Shown here: positions 17,584-26,454 of the stretch, one piece after another
Layout: every line of letters starts with the position of its first letter
Numbering within the stretch: the first letter of the stretch is position 1
Assembly: GCF_900078365.1 (NCBI RefSeq)
Contig: NZ_LT598653.1
Span: 1,054,001-1,118,000, forward strand
Reading direction: 5' to 3'
DNA from: an uncultured Sphingopyxis sp.
GTDB taxonomy: Bacteria; Pseudomonadota; Alphaproteobacteria; Sphingomonadales; Sphingomonadaceae
Length of the DNA: 64,000 nucleotides
Notes under the pieces: model-generated
What the model was told of the DNA's origin: nothing
The model's input: only the letters and a program-made list of their open reading frames with translations
Databases searched by the model: none
Translations under genes and position numbers: made by a program

Positions 17584-19080
17584 TCAGGCGGCCAGCACGC
17601 TGTTCGGACCCATGCCGATATCGTCGCCGCTCGCCCAGACGCTGTGCGTTCCCGAACAGATGCGTTCGGGCAGGATGATCCGGCATACCGGCCCTGCCGC
17701 GACATTCTTCGCGTCGATGAGCACACATTCGCTGGTGTCGGTTTCAAGGTCGGCGATGAAGGAGACCAGATAGCCGTCGTCCTCGTCCTTCGCATTTATG
17801 CGCGGCGCGAAGGGCGCCTCGCTGCCGAAGCGGCCGGGACCGAATTCATATTCCTCGCTCGTCCCTGCATTCAGGTCGTGCTTGACGAGCCCGCGGAACA
17901 GGAACCAGCCGGGTTCGGGGATCGCGCTATAGGCGTAGCGATAGGGCTTGCCGGCATAGCGATGGTTGAACATGCCGAATTCGAGGTCGCGGTCGTCGAG
18001 CCGCTGTTCGGTTGTCTTTCCAGTCTTCAGGTTGAAACGCCAGCGATGGAGGCGCGGTTTGAGCAGACCCTGGTCGAGATAGGCCATCATCCGTTCGAGC
18101 CCCTCGGGCGCGTTCGGATAGGATTTGGGCATCGGCTCTTCCTGATAATAGCCGTCGAGAATGATCTCGTCGCCTTCCTCCCACGCGTTGAGCCAGTGGA
18201 GCGTGTAGGTCGGTTCGGCCTCGAACCAGCGGATGTCCTCCGGCTGACCGTGGCGCGGGATGATCGCGAAGCGCGTCTTTTCGTCGGGGTGAAACTGAAC
18301 GACGTGCAGACCTCTCTCGAGCAGCTCTTCGTTCCAATAGAGCGGCATGTCGTTGAGGATCGTGTAATTTTCCGTGAAGGCCATGTCGTGCGGCAGGCGC
18401 GGGCCGGCGAGCGGCACGGGGGTATAATGTTTGAGCCTGTTGTCCGCCCCGACGACGCCATAGTGCATATAGGGCGCGTGCTTCGAATAATTGAAGAACA
18501 TCAGCTCGCCGGTCGCGAGATCGACCTTGCAATGCGCCGAAATGCCGTCGAGCGGCACCCAGCTTTCGGTGCCATATTGTTCGAGCGTGAAGGGGTCGAG
18601 CCGATAGGCTTCGCCGCACTGATAGAAGGTCGAGATGATCTTGCCGGCATGGATCGCGACGTCGGTCGAGCTTGAATCCTTGAGCCACTCCTGCGCGCCC
18701 CAGCCGTGGCGGGTCGACTTGTGCGGCGGTTCCATCAGGCCGGCCCAGAGCGAGCGGCCGGCTTCCTTCTCGGCTTCGAACCCCTTGGTGCGCACGAAGC
18801 GGCTGCGATAGCTCGCGCGTCCGTCCTTGAAGCTGATCGCGTGGATGAAACCGTCGCCATCGAAGGGATGATAGCGGCCGATCGGCTCGTGGATCTGGTT
18901 TTCGCCGGTGCGGACGTAGACGCCGTCGATATCGGTCGGGATATTGCCGATCACCTCGGCATCGCCATCGGCGAAGATAGCGTTCCACTCATTATAGGTC
19001 GGGCGCCACGCGCCCTTCATATAGGGATGGTCGTTCGGCTGAATGGTCGAGGTGATGGTATCGACGAGCTGGGCGGTCAT
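17584..19080 (-). CDS. Carotenoid oxygenase family protein (lignostilbene/carotenoid cleavage dioxygenase)
   Basis: 498 residues, typical length. The four histidines that hold Fe(II) in the seven-bladed propeller can be placed: H183 (SAHCKVD), H231 (LPHDMAF), H295 (LHWLNAWEEGD) and H479 (GTHSVW); second-shell acidic residues occur in NAWEEGDE. The family cleaves a C=C double bond with oxygen to give two carbonyl products; sphingomonad members include lignostilbene- and resveratrol-type dioxygenases as well as apocarotenoid cleavers. The RFVRTKGFEAE region is shared with lignostilbene-type enzymes. It overlaps the flavoprotein gene upstream by four bases. Substrate is open: a stilbene or a carotenoid/isoprenoid. 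Confidence 0.9.
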   Translation of the reverse strand: MTAQLVDTITSTIQPNDHPYMKGAWRPTYNEWNAIFADGDAEVIGNIPTDIDGVYVRTGENQIHEPIGRYHPFDGDGFIHAISFKDGRASYRSRFVRTKGFEAEKEAGRSLWAGLMEPPHKSTRHGWGAQEWLKDSSSTDVAIHAGKIISTFYQCGEAYRLDPFTLEQYGTESWVPLDGISAHCKVDLATGELMFFNYSKHAPYMHYGVVGADNRLKHYTPVPLAGPRLPHDMAFTENYTILNDMPLYWNEELLERGLHVVQFHPDEKTRFAIIPRHGQPEDIRWFEAEPTYTLHWLNAWEEGDEIILDGYYQEEPMPKSYPNAPEGLERMMAYLDQGLLKPRLHRWRFNLKTGKTTEQRLDDRDLEFGMFNHRYAGKPYRYAYSAIPEPGWFLFRGLVKHDLNAGTSEEYEFGPGRFGSEAPFAPRINAKDEDDGYLVSFIADLETDTSECVLIDAKNVAAGPVCRIILPERICSGTHSVWASGDDIGMGPNSVLAA

Positions 19081-20045
19081 GCGATGACTCCTTCGGCGGC
19101 GGCAAAGCGGGGCCTTGCGGCGGCGGTATCATATTCCTCCACGAGACGATCGACGATGGCCCCGACGGGTTCGACTGCGCGCACCGCGCCGACGCCCTGT
19201 CCGGCGGACCAGACATTCTTCCACGCCTTCGCGTCATCCTGCGCGTCGGAGAAATTCGGGCGCTTGTCCTCGGGCATATTCGCGGGGTCGTAGCCCGCAG
19301 CGATCAGGCTCGATTTCAGCCAGTTGGCGGTCACACCGGTAATGCCCTTTGAAGGGATGATGTCCTCGGCGCCCGCCGCGACGACCATCTCCTTGTACCC
19401 CGGCACCGCCATGCTTTCTGCGCATGCGATCAGCGAGGTGCCGAGATAGGCGAGGTCGGCACCCAATATCTCAGCCGCGCGGATCGCGTGGCCGGTCGAG
19501 ATCGCGCCGCCGAGCACGAGCGGCCCGCCCCAGAATTGCCGCACCTCCTCGACGAAGGCGAAGCCCGCGGTTGCGCCGGTGTGCCCGCCCGCGCCCGCCG
19601 CGACGAGTACTAACCCGTCAACCCCGGCCGCCGCGGCCTTGCGCGCGAAGCCGACCGAATTGACGTCGGCGAAGACCAGCCCGCCATAGGAATGAATTTC
19701 CTCGACGACGCGCGCCGGGCTGCCGAGCGCGGTGATGACGAGCGGCACCTTGTGGCGGACGACGCAGGCAAGGTCTTCGGCGAGGCGGCTGTTCGACGGA
19801 TGAACGACGAGGTTCACCGCCCAGGGCGCGGCGTCGGGGTCGTTCGAGAGCGCCGAGTCGATACGGCGCACCCAATCCTCGAGGTCGGCCGACGTGCGCG
19901 CATTGGGCGCGGGGAAGCTGCCGATCACGCCCGATCGCGACGCGGCGATCACCATTTCGGGACCCGAGACAAGGAACATCGGGGCGGCGATCGCGGGCAG
20001 GCGCAGGCCCCGCGTCAGCGCGGGTGGAAGGCCGTGTTTCGGCAC
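19077..20045 (-). CDS. Nitronate monooxygenase / 2-nitropropane dioxygenase-like FMN protein
   Basis: 322 residues from a GTG at 20045 preceded by AGAGG. It has the NMO fold signs: PAIAAPMFLVSGPEMVIAAS at the N-terminus, the FMN-phosphate and active-site loop VLVAAGAGGHTGATAGF with the conserved histidine, and GGAISTGHAIRAAEILGADLAYLGTS. Class enzymes oxidise alkyl nitronates; many relatives in acyl-CoA clusters have unknown roles, perhaps as flavin reductases or enoyl reductases. It is the first gene of the operon and divergent from the TonB receptor at 20162, so one promoter region of about 115 bp probably serves both. Confidence 0.85.
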   Translation of the reverse strand: MPKHGLPPALTRGLRLPAIAAPMFLVSGPEMVIAASRSGVIGSFPAPNARTSADLEDWVRRIDSALSNDPDAAPWAVNLVVHPSNSRLAEDLACVVRHKVPLVITALGSPARVVEEIHSYGGLVFADVNSVGFARKAAAAGVDGLVLVAAGAGGHTGATAGFAFVEEVRQFWGGPLVLGGAISTGHAIRAAEILGADLAYLGTSLIACAESMAVPGYKEMVVAAGAEDIIPSKGITGVTANWLKSSLIAAGYDPANMPEDKRPNFSDAQDDAKAWKNVWSAGQGVGAVRAVEPVGAIVDRLVEEYDTAAARPRFAAAEGVIA

Positions 20046-20161
20046 TCGTCATCCTCTCTCAAATTATCTGACTTGCATAACGATACTTAAACCCGGTATG
20101 AGTCGCAAGGCCAGAAAAACATCGCGGGCGAACCCGACGGTGGTGGGAGGGAGAGAGTTTC

Positions 20162-22450
20162 ATGAAAAAGCATTTGGTCGCGCTGCTCGCCGCATCGGCG
20201 CTCGCCAGCCCCGGCACCGCCTTTGCGCAGAACGCCGCGCCCGCGGAAGATCAGGGCGGGCTAGAGGAAATCATCGTCACCGCGCAAAAGCGCGCCGAGG
20301 GTTTGTCCGACGTGCCGATCTCGATCTCGGCGGTCAGCGGCAAGCAGGTCGAAAATTACGGCCAGACCAACCTCGAACAGATTTCCTCGTCGGTCCCGAA
20401 CCTCAAGATCACCCAGACCGCGATCGCCAACCGCATCGCGATCCGCGGCATCGCGTCGGGCGACAACAAGGGCTTCGAACAGTCGGTCGCGATGTTCGTC
20501 GACGGTGTCTATTACGGCCGCGACCAGCTCTCGCGCCTGCCGCTCGTCGACATGGAGCGCGTCGAGGTGCTGCGCGGGCCGCAGCCGACCTTGTTCGGGA
20601 AAAATGCGATCGCGGGTGCGGTCAACATCACGACGCGCAGCCCGACCGACGAATTCGAAGGCTCGATCAGCGGCCTCTATGAATTCAACCACAAGGAATT
20701 GCAGCTCACCGGCGTGCTCTCGGGACCGCTGAGCGAAGGGATCGAGGCGCGCGTCGTCGGTTATCACCGCTCGATGGACGGCTATTTCTATAACCAGAAG
20801 CTCGACCGCGACGAGCCGAACGTCGACGAATATTATTTCCGCGGCAAGCTCGAATTCGACAAGGGCGGGCCGTTCGCGGCCGAACTCAAGCTCGAATATG
20901 CCGACTTTGAAATGAAGGGGCAGCCGCGCGACGTGTTCGGCGCGGTCGGCAATTACAATGCCGTCTTCCAGGGGCCCTTCTTCGTCAGCACCGACCCCGA
21001 TTACGTCCGCGAGGACAATGGTTATGAGAGCAAGAACAAGGTGTTCGGCGCGACGCTCAACGCCGATCTCGAACTCGGCGACCACACGCTGACCTCGGTC
21101 TCGTCGCTGCTCGACTACAAGACGCGCGAGATCGTCGATGTCGATTTTTCGGGGATCAGCTTTCTCGACGGCACCAATTTGCGCGAGGATTATCGCCAGT
21201 TCAGCCAGGAACTGCGCCTCGCGTCGCCGGGCGGCGAGGCGTTCAACTATATCGCGGGCGTCTATTACCAGCATGCGAAACTCGACGTGCAGGACTTCAC
21301 CTTGTTCAACCCGACCTTCCTCGCGCTGGGCGCGCCGTTCAGCGCGCTTGGCGATACGAGCAACGACCGCAATTACACGCAGAAATCAGATCTGATCTCG
21401 GCTTTCGCGCAGGGCGAATTGTCGGTGACCGATCAGCTTCGCGTTACGGCGGGCGCGCGCTTCAACCATGAGAAGAAGAGCGGCAGCCGCAGCCTTGCGA
21501 TCGTCCAGGGGCCGCTCAGCACCGCCCCCGCGCCGGTCGTCGCGGCGGTGTTCCGCGCGCTCAACATCGAGGCGCACAGCATTTCGGGCAAGATCAGCGA
21601 GGACAGTTTCAACCCGATGGTCAACGTCCAGTTCGACGCGACCGACGATTTGATGCTCTACGCCTCCTACGCCAAGGGGACGAAAGCGGGCGGTTTCGAC
21701 ATTCGCTCGAACTCGCTGCCGACCTCGACCACCGTCGCAAAGCCCGGCGCGTTCGAGTTCGAGGATGAAAGCGCCGACAATTTCGAGGCCGGCCTCAAAT
21801 ACAAGGGGCGCAATGTCGCGTTCAACCTTTCGGTCTATCGCACCGACTACAAGGATCTTCAGGTCAACATCTTCGACGGCACGCTCAATTTCAACGTCCG
21901 CAACGCCGCCGAAGCGCGCACACAGGGCGTCGAGGCCGACTTCCGCGCCGCGCTTGCCCCCGGGCTGACGGTCAGCGGCGCGGTCGCCTATCTCGATTTC
22001 AAGTTCAGCAACTTCACCGACGGCCAATGCTATTATCTGCAGACGCCCGACGCGAACGGCTTCTGCGACTATTCGGGCAAGCGCAACGCGCTCAGCCCCA
22101 AATGGTCGGGCAACCTCAACCTCGATTACACCACGCCGGTGACGAGCGACATGAAGGTCGCGTTCAACGTCAACGCCGACTTCTCCTCCTCCTATATCGC
22201 GGCGGCGAACCTCGACCCGCGCACGCATCAGGACGGTTATGTGAAGCTTGGCGCGCGGCTCGCGCTGGCGCAGGTAGACGATCGCTGGGAGGTTGCGCTG
22301 ATCGGCCGTAACCTCACCAACCAGCGCATCCTGCAAACGGGGAGTTCGATGCCGCTCGCCACGACGATTACCGGCAATGCGGGTAACGCCTATAACGGCA
22401 TCGTCGACCGCCCGCGCACGATCGCGGTGCAGTTGACCGGGCGCTTTTGA
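20162..22450 (+). CDS. TonB-dependent receptor
   Basis: 762 residues, with a ribosome site GGGAGGGAGAG upstream. A signal peptide ends at TAFAQNA (about residue 23), followed by EEIIVTAQKRAEGLSDVPISI, the common sphingomonad plug start, plug motifs VDGVYYGRDQ and VDMERVEVLRGPQPTLFGKNAIAGAVN, and a barrel ending VQLTGRF with a terminal phenylalanine. It would import a large or scarce substrate across the outer membrane. Being divergent from the oxygenase/ligase/thiolase operon, it likely takes up the compound that operon degrades. This plug type is typical of receptors for hydrophobic or aromatic compounds, but specificity cannot be read. Confidence 0.93.
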   Translation: MKKHLVALLAASALASPGTAFAQNAAPAEDQGGLEEIIVTAQKRAEGLSDVPISISAVSGKQVENYGQTNLEQISSSVPNLKITQTAIANRIAIRGIASGDNKGFEQSVAMFVDGVYYGRDQLSRLPLVDMERVEVLRGPQPTLFGKNAIAGAVNITTRSPTDEFEGSISGLYEFNHKELQLTGVLSGPLSEGIEARVVGYHRSMDGYFYNQKLDRDEPNVDEYYFRGKLEFDKGGPFAAELKLEYADFEMKGQPRDVFGAVGNYNAVFQGPFFVSTDPDYVREDNGYESKNKVFGATLNADLELGDHTLTSVSSLLDYKTREIVDVDFSGISFLDGTNLREDYRQFSQELRLASPGGEAFNYIAGVYYQHAKLDVQDFTLFNPTFLALGAPFSALGDTSNDRNYTQKSDLISAFAQGELSVTDQLRVTAGARFNHEKKSGSRSLAIVQGPLSTAPAPVVAAVFRALNIEAHSISGKISEDSFNPMVNVQFDATDDLMLYASYAKGTKAGGFDIRSNSLPTSTTVAKPGAFEFEDESADNFEAGLKYKGRNVAFNLSVYRTDYKDLQVNIFDGTLNFNVRNAAEARTQGVEADFRAALAPGLTVSGAVAYLDFKFSNFTDGQCYYLQTPDANGFCDYSGKRNALSPKWSGNLNLDYTTPVTSDMKVAFNVNADFSSSYIAAANLDPRTHQDGYVKLGARLALAQVDDRWEVALIGRNLTNQRILQTGSSMPLATTITGNAGNAYNGIVDRPRTIAVQLTGRF

Positions 22451-22486
22451 GGACTGTTTCAATTTCGCGGCGCTTTGCCTTAAAGA

Positions 22487-22515
22487 CGTCATCCCGGCGC
22501 AGGTTGGGATGACGG
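22487..22515. repeat. Short extragenic palindrome
   Basis: CGTCATCCCGGCGCAGG followed by TTGGGATGACGG is another degenerate copy of the CATCCCGGC palindrome family. It sits between the TonB receptor stop and the HxlR start and may weaken read-through. Confidence 0.7.
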
Positions 22516-22533
22516 ATTCAGCTAGGGCAGCTA

Positions 22534-23466
22534 TTGAAACACGACCGCACCATCAGGGCCTGTTCGATCTGGCGCGCGCTCGATGTCGTCGGCGACGTGC
22601 CGGTCCTGTTGATCATGGAACAGACGTTCCTCGGCATCCACAGCTTCGACGAATTCGTCGCGCGCACCGGCCTCGCGCGCTCGGTGGTCAACGGCCGCCT
22701 CAAGAAGCTGGTCGAGGAGGATTGCCTAGCCAAAGTGCCCAAGAAGAATGGGCGCGGCTTTCATTATATCCTGACCCAAAAGGGCCGCGACCAGTTCCCC
22801 AACGGTTTGATGATGCTGCGCTGGCAGCATAAGTGGGAGGCGGACAGCCGCGATTTCCAGGTCCGGCTCCACCATGCGACGTGCGGCCATGCGACCGAGC
22901 CAGTGCCCGTATGCGCGCATTGCCGCGCCGAAATCGATCCACGCGATGTCGATTGGCGCGAGGGGCCGGGGCTCGCGCAGGTCGTGCCGCATTACGAACG
23001 CCGCCGCTTCAACGGCGAAGTCGGCGCGCGGCGCCCCGGCGGTCGCCCGCTCGTCGATACGATGATCGAACTGTTCGGCGACCGCTGGGCGACGCTCGTC
23101 GTCCGCGCGATGTTCACGCGCATCAACCGTTTCGACGACATCCAGCGCGACACGCTGATGGCGACAAATATATTGACCGGCCGCCTCGAACGGCTGGTGC
23201 GGCAGGGTATTTTGAAGACCGTGCCCTATTCGAGCCACGCCGACCGGTTCGAATATCGCCTGACCGACAAGGGGCGCGATCTTTACCCGGTGCTGCTCGC
23301 GCTGCTGCAATGGGGCGATAAATGGTTTTCCGACGAGCGGGGCCCACCGGTGCTGCTGACGCATCGCCCGTGCGGCCATGACTTGCACATGGTCGCGGCG
23401 TGCAGCCATTGCGGCGACGAACTGGCGCTGTCGAACAGCCGCTTCACGATCGAAGAGGCGGGCTGA
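22534..23466 (+). CDS. Double-domain HxlR family transcriptional regulator
   Basis: 310 residues from a TTG at 22534. The protein is an internal duplication: residues about 9-140 and 165-305 each contain an HxlR winged helix (SFDEFVARTGLARSVVNGRLKKL and RFDDIQRDTLMATNILTGRLERL), each followed by KGRD, a WxxKW stretch, and a cysteine/histidine tail. The tails read HATCGH...CAHC and HRPCGH...CSHC, a repeated CGH-x(n)-CxHC pattern that looks like a small metal site. Ordinary HxlR proteins are about 110-150 residues with one domain and act as dimers, so this may be a single-chain dimer. It follows the TonB receptor and probably regulates that gene and the divergent operon. Effector unknown. Confidence 0.82.
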   Translation: MKHDRTIRACSIWRALDVVGDVPVLLIMEQTFLGIHSFDEFVARTGLARSVVNGRLKKLVEEDCLAKVPKKNGRGFHYILTQKGRDQFPNGLMMLRWQHKWEADSRDFQVRLHHATCGHATEPVPVCAHCRAEIDPRDVDWREGPGLAQVVPHYERRRFNGEVGARRPGGRPLVDTMIELFGDRWATLVVRAMFTRINRFDDIQRDTLMATNILTGRLERLVRQGILKTVPYSSHADRFEYRLTDKGRDLYPVLLALLQWGDKWFSDERGPPVLLTHRPCGHDLHMVAACSHCGDELALSNSRFTIEEAG

Positions 23467-23469
23467 GGC

Positions 23470-24747
23470 TCAGGGCAGGATGCGGCCTTCGTCGCGGCGC
23501 GGCATCGGCGCGACGAAACGCAGCACTAGCGCGGAGAGCAGAAGCCAGCCGGCGGACCCGAGGATCGCCGCGGGCAGGCTGCTGAGGTCGGCGACCAGTC
23601 CGAGCGTATAGGCCCCAAGCGCCATCGCGCCGAAAGTCACCGCCTGATAGATCGACAGGCAGCGGCCAAGAATCTCCTCGGGCGAGCGGAGTTGCATCGC
23701 GACATTGAGCGTCGTCAGCGTCGAGACCCACGCGCCGCCCGCGATGAAGGCGGCGATCATCAAGGCGGGGAGATTGGCCGTGAGCGCGACGGGCAGCATC
23801 GCGGCGGCGAAGATCAGCGACGCCGTGGTCACCACCCGGTCGCTGCCCCAGCGCCGCCGCGCCTGTCCGACCCACAGCGCGGCAAAGATCGATCCCGCGC
23901 CAAAGGCGGCAAGGCACAGCCCATAAACGATTTCGGTCCCGTGCAGCCGGTCGCGGACGAGCGAGGGAAGCAGCGCCTGAAACCCCGCCGCGCCGACACC
24001 GAAGGCGAAACCGCGGATCAGCACGCGGCGCACCGGGTCCGAATGCGCGCAGAAGCGGATGCCCGCGGCGATCGCGGTCAGCATCGGCGTCCGGCGCGGC
24101 GGCGCCGTTTCGGGGTGCCAGCGCAGCAGCACGACAATCAGCGCGACATAGCTCAGCGCATTGAGCCCGAAGGCGGCCGCGGTGCCGACGATCGCGACCA
24201 GCATCCCGCCGAGTGCGGGCCCGACGCTGCGCGCGAGGTTGAAGGCGATGGTGTTGAGCGCGATCGCCTGCGGCAAATCTCGCGGCCCGACCTGCAATCG
24301 CACCGACGCCTGCCAGGCGGGTCCGTTGAGCGCGGTACCGCACCCGACCGCGAGCGTGAAGAAGAGCAGGGTGAGCGGCGCGATCGCATCCATATAGGTC
24401 GTGACTGTCAGTGCCGCCGAGACGATCAGCATCCCGGTCTGCGCCGCGAGCATCACGCGCCGGCGGTCGAAATTGTCGGCGATCGCGCCCGCGAAGATGC
24501 CGAGCAGCATGACCGGGATCGTCGTGCTCGCCGCCACCAGCGCGATCAGCAGGTGCGATTCGGTGAGCTCGGTCATCAGCCACGCCGCCGCGACCGACTG
24601 GATCATCGACCCCATGTTCGACGCGAGATTGGCGATCCAGATCGCGCGGAACGCCGGGTAGCGGAAGGGAGCGAACGCGGATGGCGGGGGAGGAGGCGCG
24701 GCGGGACTCACCCAAAAGCGGGTAGCCCTGCCGGCGTCATGCGACAA
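23470..24747 (-). CDS. MFS transporter, EntS/MFS_3-like exporter
   Basis: 425 residues as drawn from a TTG at 24747; a GTG at 24711 giving 413 residues is an equally possible start. About twelve membrane segments are visible. The loop ADNFDRRRVMLAAQ matches the MFS GxxxDRxxRR motif between helices 2 and 3, and FRAIWIANLASNMGSMIQSVAAAWLM is typical of the MFS_3 family that includes the enterobactin exporter EntS and macrolide exporters. It runs convergent with the HxlR gene (three-base gap) and may be unrelated to it. The substrate is unknown; drug or small-metabolite efflux is likely. Confidence 0.82.
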   Translation of the reverse strand: MSHDAGRATRFWVSPAAPPPPPSAFAPFRYPAFRAIWIANLASNMGSMIQSVAAAWLMTELTESHLLIALVAASTTIPVMLLGIFAGAIADNFDRRRVMLAAQTGMLIVSAALTVTTYMDAIAPLTLLFFTLAVGCGTALNGPAWQASVRLQVGPRDLPQAIALNTIAFNLARSVGPALGGMLVAIVGTAAAFGLNALSYVALIVVLLRWHPETAPPRRTPMLTAIAAGIRFCAHSDPVRRVLIRGFAFGVGAAGFQALLPSLVRDRLHGTEIVYGLCLAAFGAGSIFAALWVGQARRRWGSDRVVTTASLIFAAAMLPVALTANLPALMIAAFIAGGAWVSTLTTLNVAMQLRSPEEILGRCLSIYQAVTFGAMALGAYTLGLVADLSSLPAAILGSAGWLLLSALVLRFVAPMPRRDEGRILP

Positions 24748-24782
24748 GGGCGGCGGGGGAATGCTCCGAACAAAAACCGCGT

Positions 24783-24861
24783 GCTCCCGCGAAGGCGGGA
24801 GCCCATCTCCTGCCCGCGTTATCTTGAACTGGCCGGAGATGGATCCCGCCTTCGCGGGGAT
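24783..24861. repeat. Extragenic inverted repeat
   Basis: GCTCCCGCGAAGGCGGGAGC at the left and ATCCCGCCTTCGCGGGGAT at the right are inverted relatives, with CCCATCTCC and GGAGATGG also pairing. It belongs to the CGCGAAGGCGGG palindrome family and occupies most of the spacer between the MFS exporter start and the sulfatase stop. Confidence 0.75.
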
Positions 24862-24896
24862 ACAGTGCCGCTATAATTATGAAGGAATTGCCGTTT

Positions 24897-26453
24897 TCAA
24901 ACCGGGGGGCCGCTGTCATCCTGATATTCGCGGCGCAGTTCGATCAGCCGCCGCTTCATCGACGCGATCGGGCCCTTCATCGCCGGATCGTCGATCCGGT
25001 TGTTCATCTCGTGCGGATCGCTCTCGAGGTCGTAAAATTCCCACGCGTCGAGCCCCTCGCCATAGAAGCGCACGAGTTTGTACCGCTCGCCGCGCACGCC
25101 GTAATGCGCGCGCACCGAGTGGAACCCCGGAAATTCATAATAATGATAATAAACATCCTTGCGCCAGTCGCGCGGCGTGCGGCCGGCGAGCAGCGGCGTC
25201 ATCGACCGCCCCTGAATCGTCGCCGGGCCCTTCACCCCGGCATAGTCGAGGAAGGTCGGCGCATAGTCGATATTCTGGATCGGCGCCGCGATCCGCGTTC
25301 CCGGGCGGATATGCCCCGGATACTGGATCAGGAAGGGCGTACGCATCGATTCTTCATAGATGAAACGCTTGTCGAACCAGCCATGCTCGCCAAGGTAAAA
25401 GCCTTGGTCGGAGGTATAGACGACGATCGTGTTCCGATCGAGGCCGCTTTCCTCCAGATAGTCGAGCACCGCGCCGACGCCTTCATCGGCCGCGGCGATC
25501 GTGCCCAGATATTGCTGCATGTAGCGCTGATATTTCCACAGCGCGAGGTCGCGGCCCGAGAGGTTCGCGTCGTTCAGCCGGTCGTTGTCGGCCTGCATCG
25601 CCGCATCCCATTCGGCCTGTTGTGCGTGCGTCATGCGGTCGAACGCGCCGGGCCAGCGATTGTAGCGCAGCTGCGCCGATCCCTTCGCGACCGTCATCTT
25701 GAGGTCGTGCCCCTCATACATGTCGCGATAGATGTTCATTTCCTGTGTGCCCGCGGCGATGCGGCCCCGATAATCGTCGAAATAATTGCCCGGCACGGGA
25801 AAGGTCACGCCCTGATATTTCCGCACGTGGCGCAGCGCGGGCATGAAATTGCGGTGCGGCGCCTTGTGGTGGATCAGGATCGCGAAGGGCTTCGACTTGT
25901 CGCGCCCGGTCTTCAGCCAGTCGAGGCTGTACTGCGTGATCAGGTCGGTCGCATAGCCCTCGACGATGCTGCGCCCCTTGGGCGTGATGATGTCGGGGTT
26001 ATAATATTCGCCCTGATCGTCGAGCACCTTCCAGTCGTCGAAACCGATGCCCTCGGGCGAATGGTTGATGTGCCACTTGCCGAACATTGCGGTCGCATAG
26101 CCTGCCTGGCTCAGCGCGCGCGGCCAGACCCAGACATGGTTGTCGAACCGCTGGCCGTTCTGCGTAAAGCCGTGCGCGTGGCTCTGCCGCCCAGTGAGCA
26201 GCGTCGCGCGGCTGGGGCCGCAGAGCGAATTGCCGACGAAGCTTTGCGTGAAGATCGCGCCATTTTTCGCGATCCGGTCGATATTGGGCGTCGGCGCAAG
26301 CTTCGACAGCGGCGAGCCATAGGCCGAGATCGCCTGATAGGCATGATCGTCCGACATGATGTAGACGATGTTCGGGCGGGCGGCCGGCTGCGCGCCCGCC
26401 GCGGCTACGAAAGCGAGCGGGAGCGCGAGCGCGAGAGGAGGGCGAAAGCGCAT
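24897..26453 (-). CDS. Secreted arylsulfatase-type (S1 family) sulfatase
   Basis: 518 residues with a signal peptide ending near residue 21 (AAGAQPA). The formylglycine motif C-x-P-S-R is complete as C78-G-P-S-R82 in LCGPSRATLLTGRQ; D35-D36 supply calcium ligands, and TSDQGFYLGEHGW holds the later metal-binding Asp/Gln region. The sequence around the motif resembles S1 sulfatases that act on glycans, including N-acetylglucosamine-6-sulfatases. The cysteine needs conversion to formylglycine by a maturase, which is not in the window. It starts one base after the GH3 stop, so the two are cotranscribed, suggesting that it removes sulfate from the glycan that GH3 trims. Confidence 0.9.
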   Translation of the reverse strand: MRFRPPLALALPLAFVAAAGAQPAARPNIVYIMSDDHAYQAISAYGSPLSKLAPTPNIDRIAKNGAIFTQSFVGNSLCGPSRATLLTGRQSHAHGFTQNGQRFDNHVWVWPRALSQAGYATAMFGKWHINHSPEGIGFDDWKVLDDQGEYYNPDIITPKGRSIVEGYATDLITQYSLDWLKTGRDKSKPFAILIHHKAPHRNFMPALRHVRKYQGVTFPVPGNYFDDYRGRIAAGTQEMNIYRDMYEGHDLKMTVAKGSAQLRYNRWPGAFDRMTHAQQAEWDAAMQADNDRLNDANLSGRDLALWKYQRYMQQYLGTIAAADEGVGAVLDYLEESGLDRNTIVVYTSDQGFYLGEHGWFDKRFIYEESMRTPFLIQYPGHIRPGTRIAAPIQNIDYAPTFLDYAGVKGPATIQGRSMTPLLAGRTPRDWRKDVYYHYYEFPGFHSVRAHYGVRGERYKLVRFYGEGLDAWEFYDLESDPHEMNNRIDDPAMKGPIASMKRRLIELRREYQDDSGPPV

Positions 26454-26454
26454 C

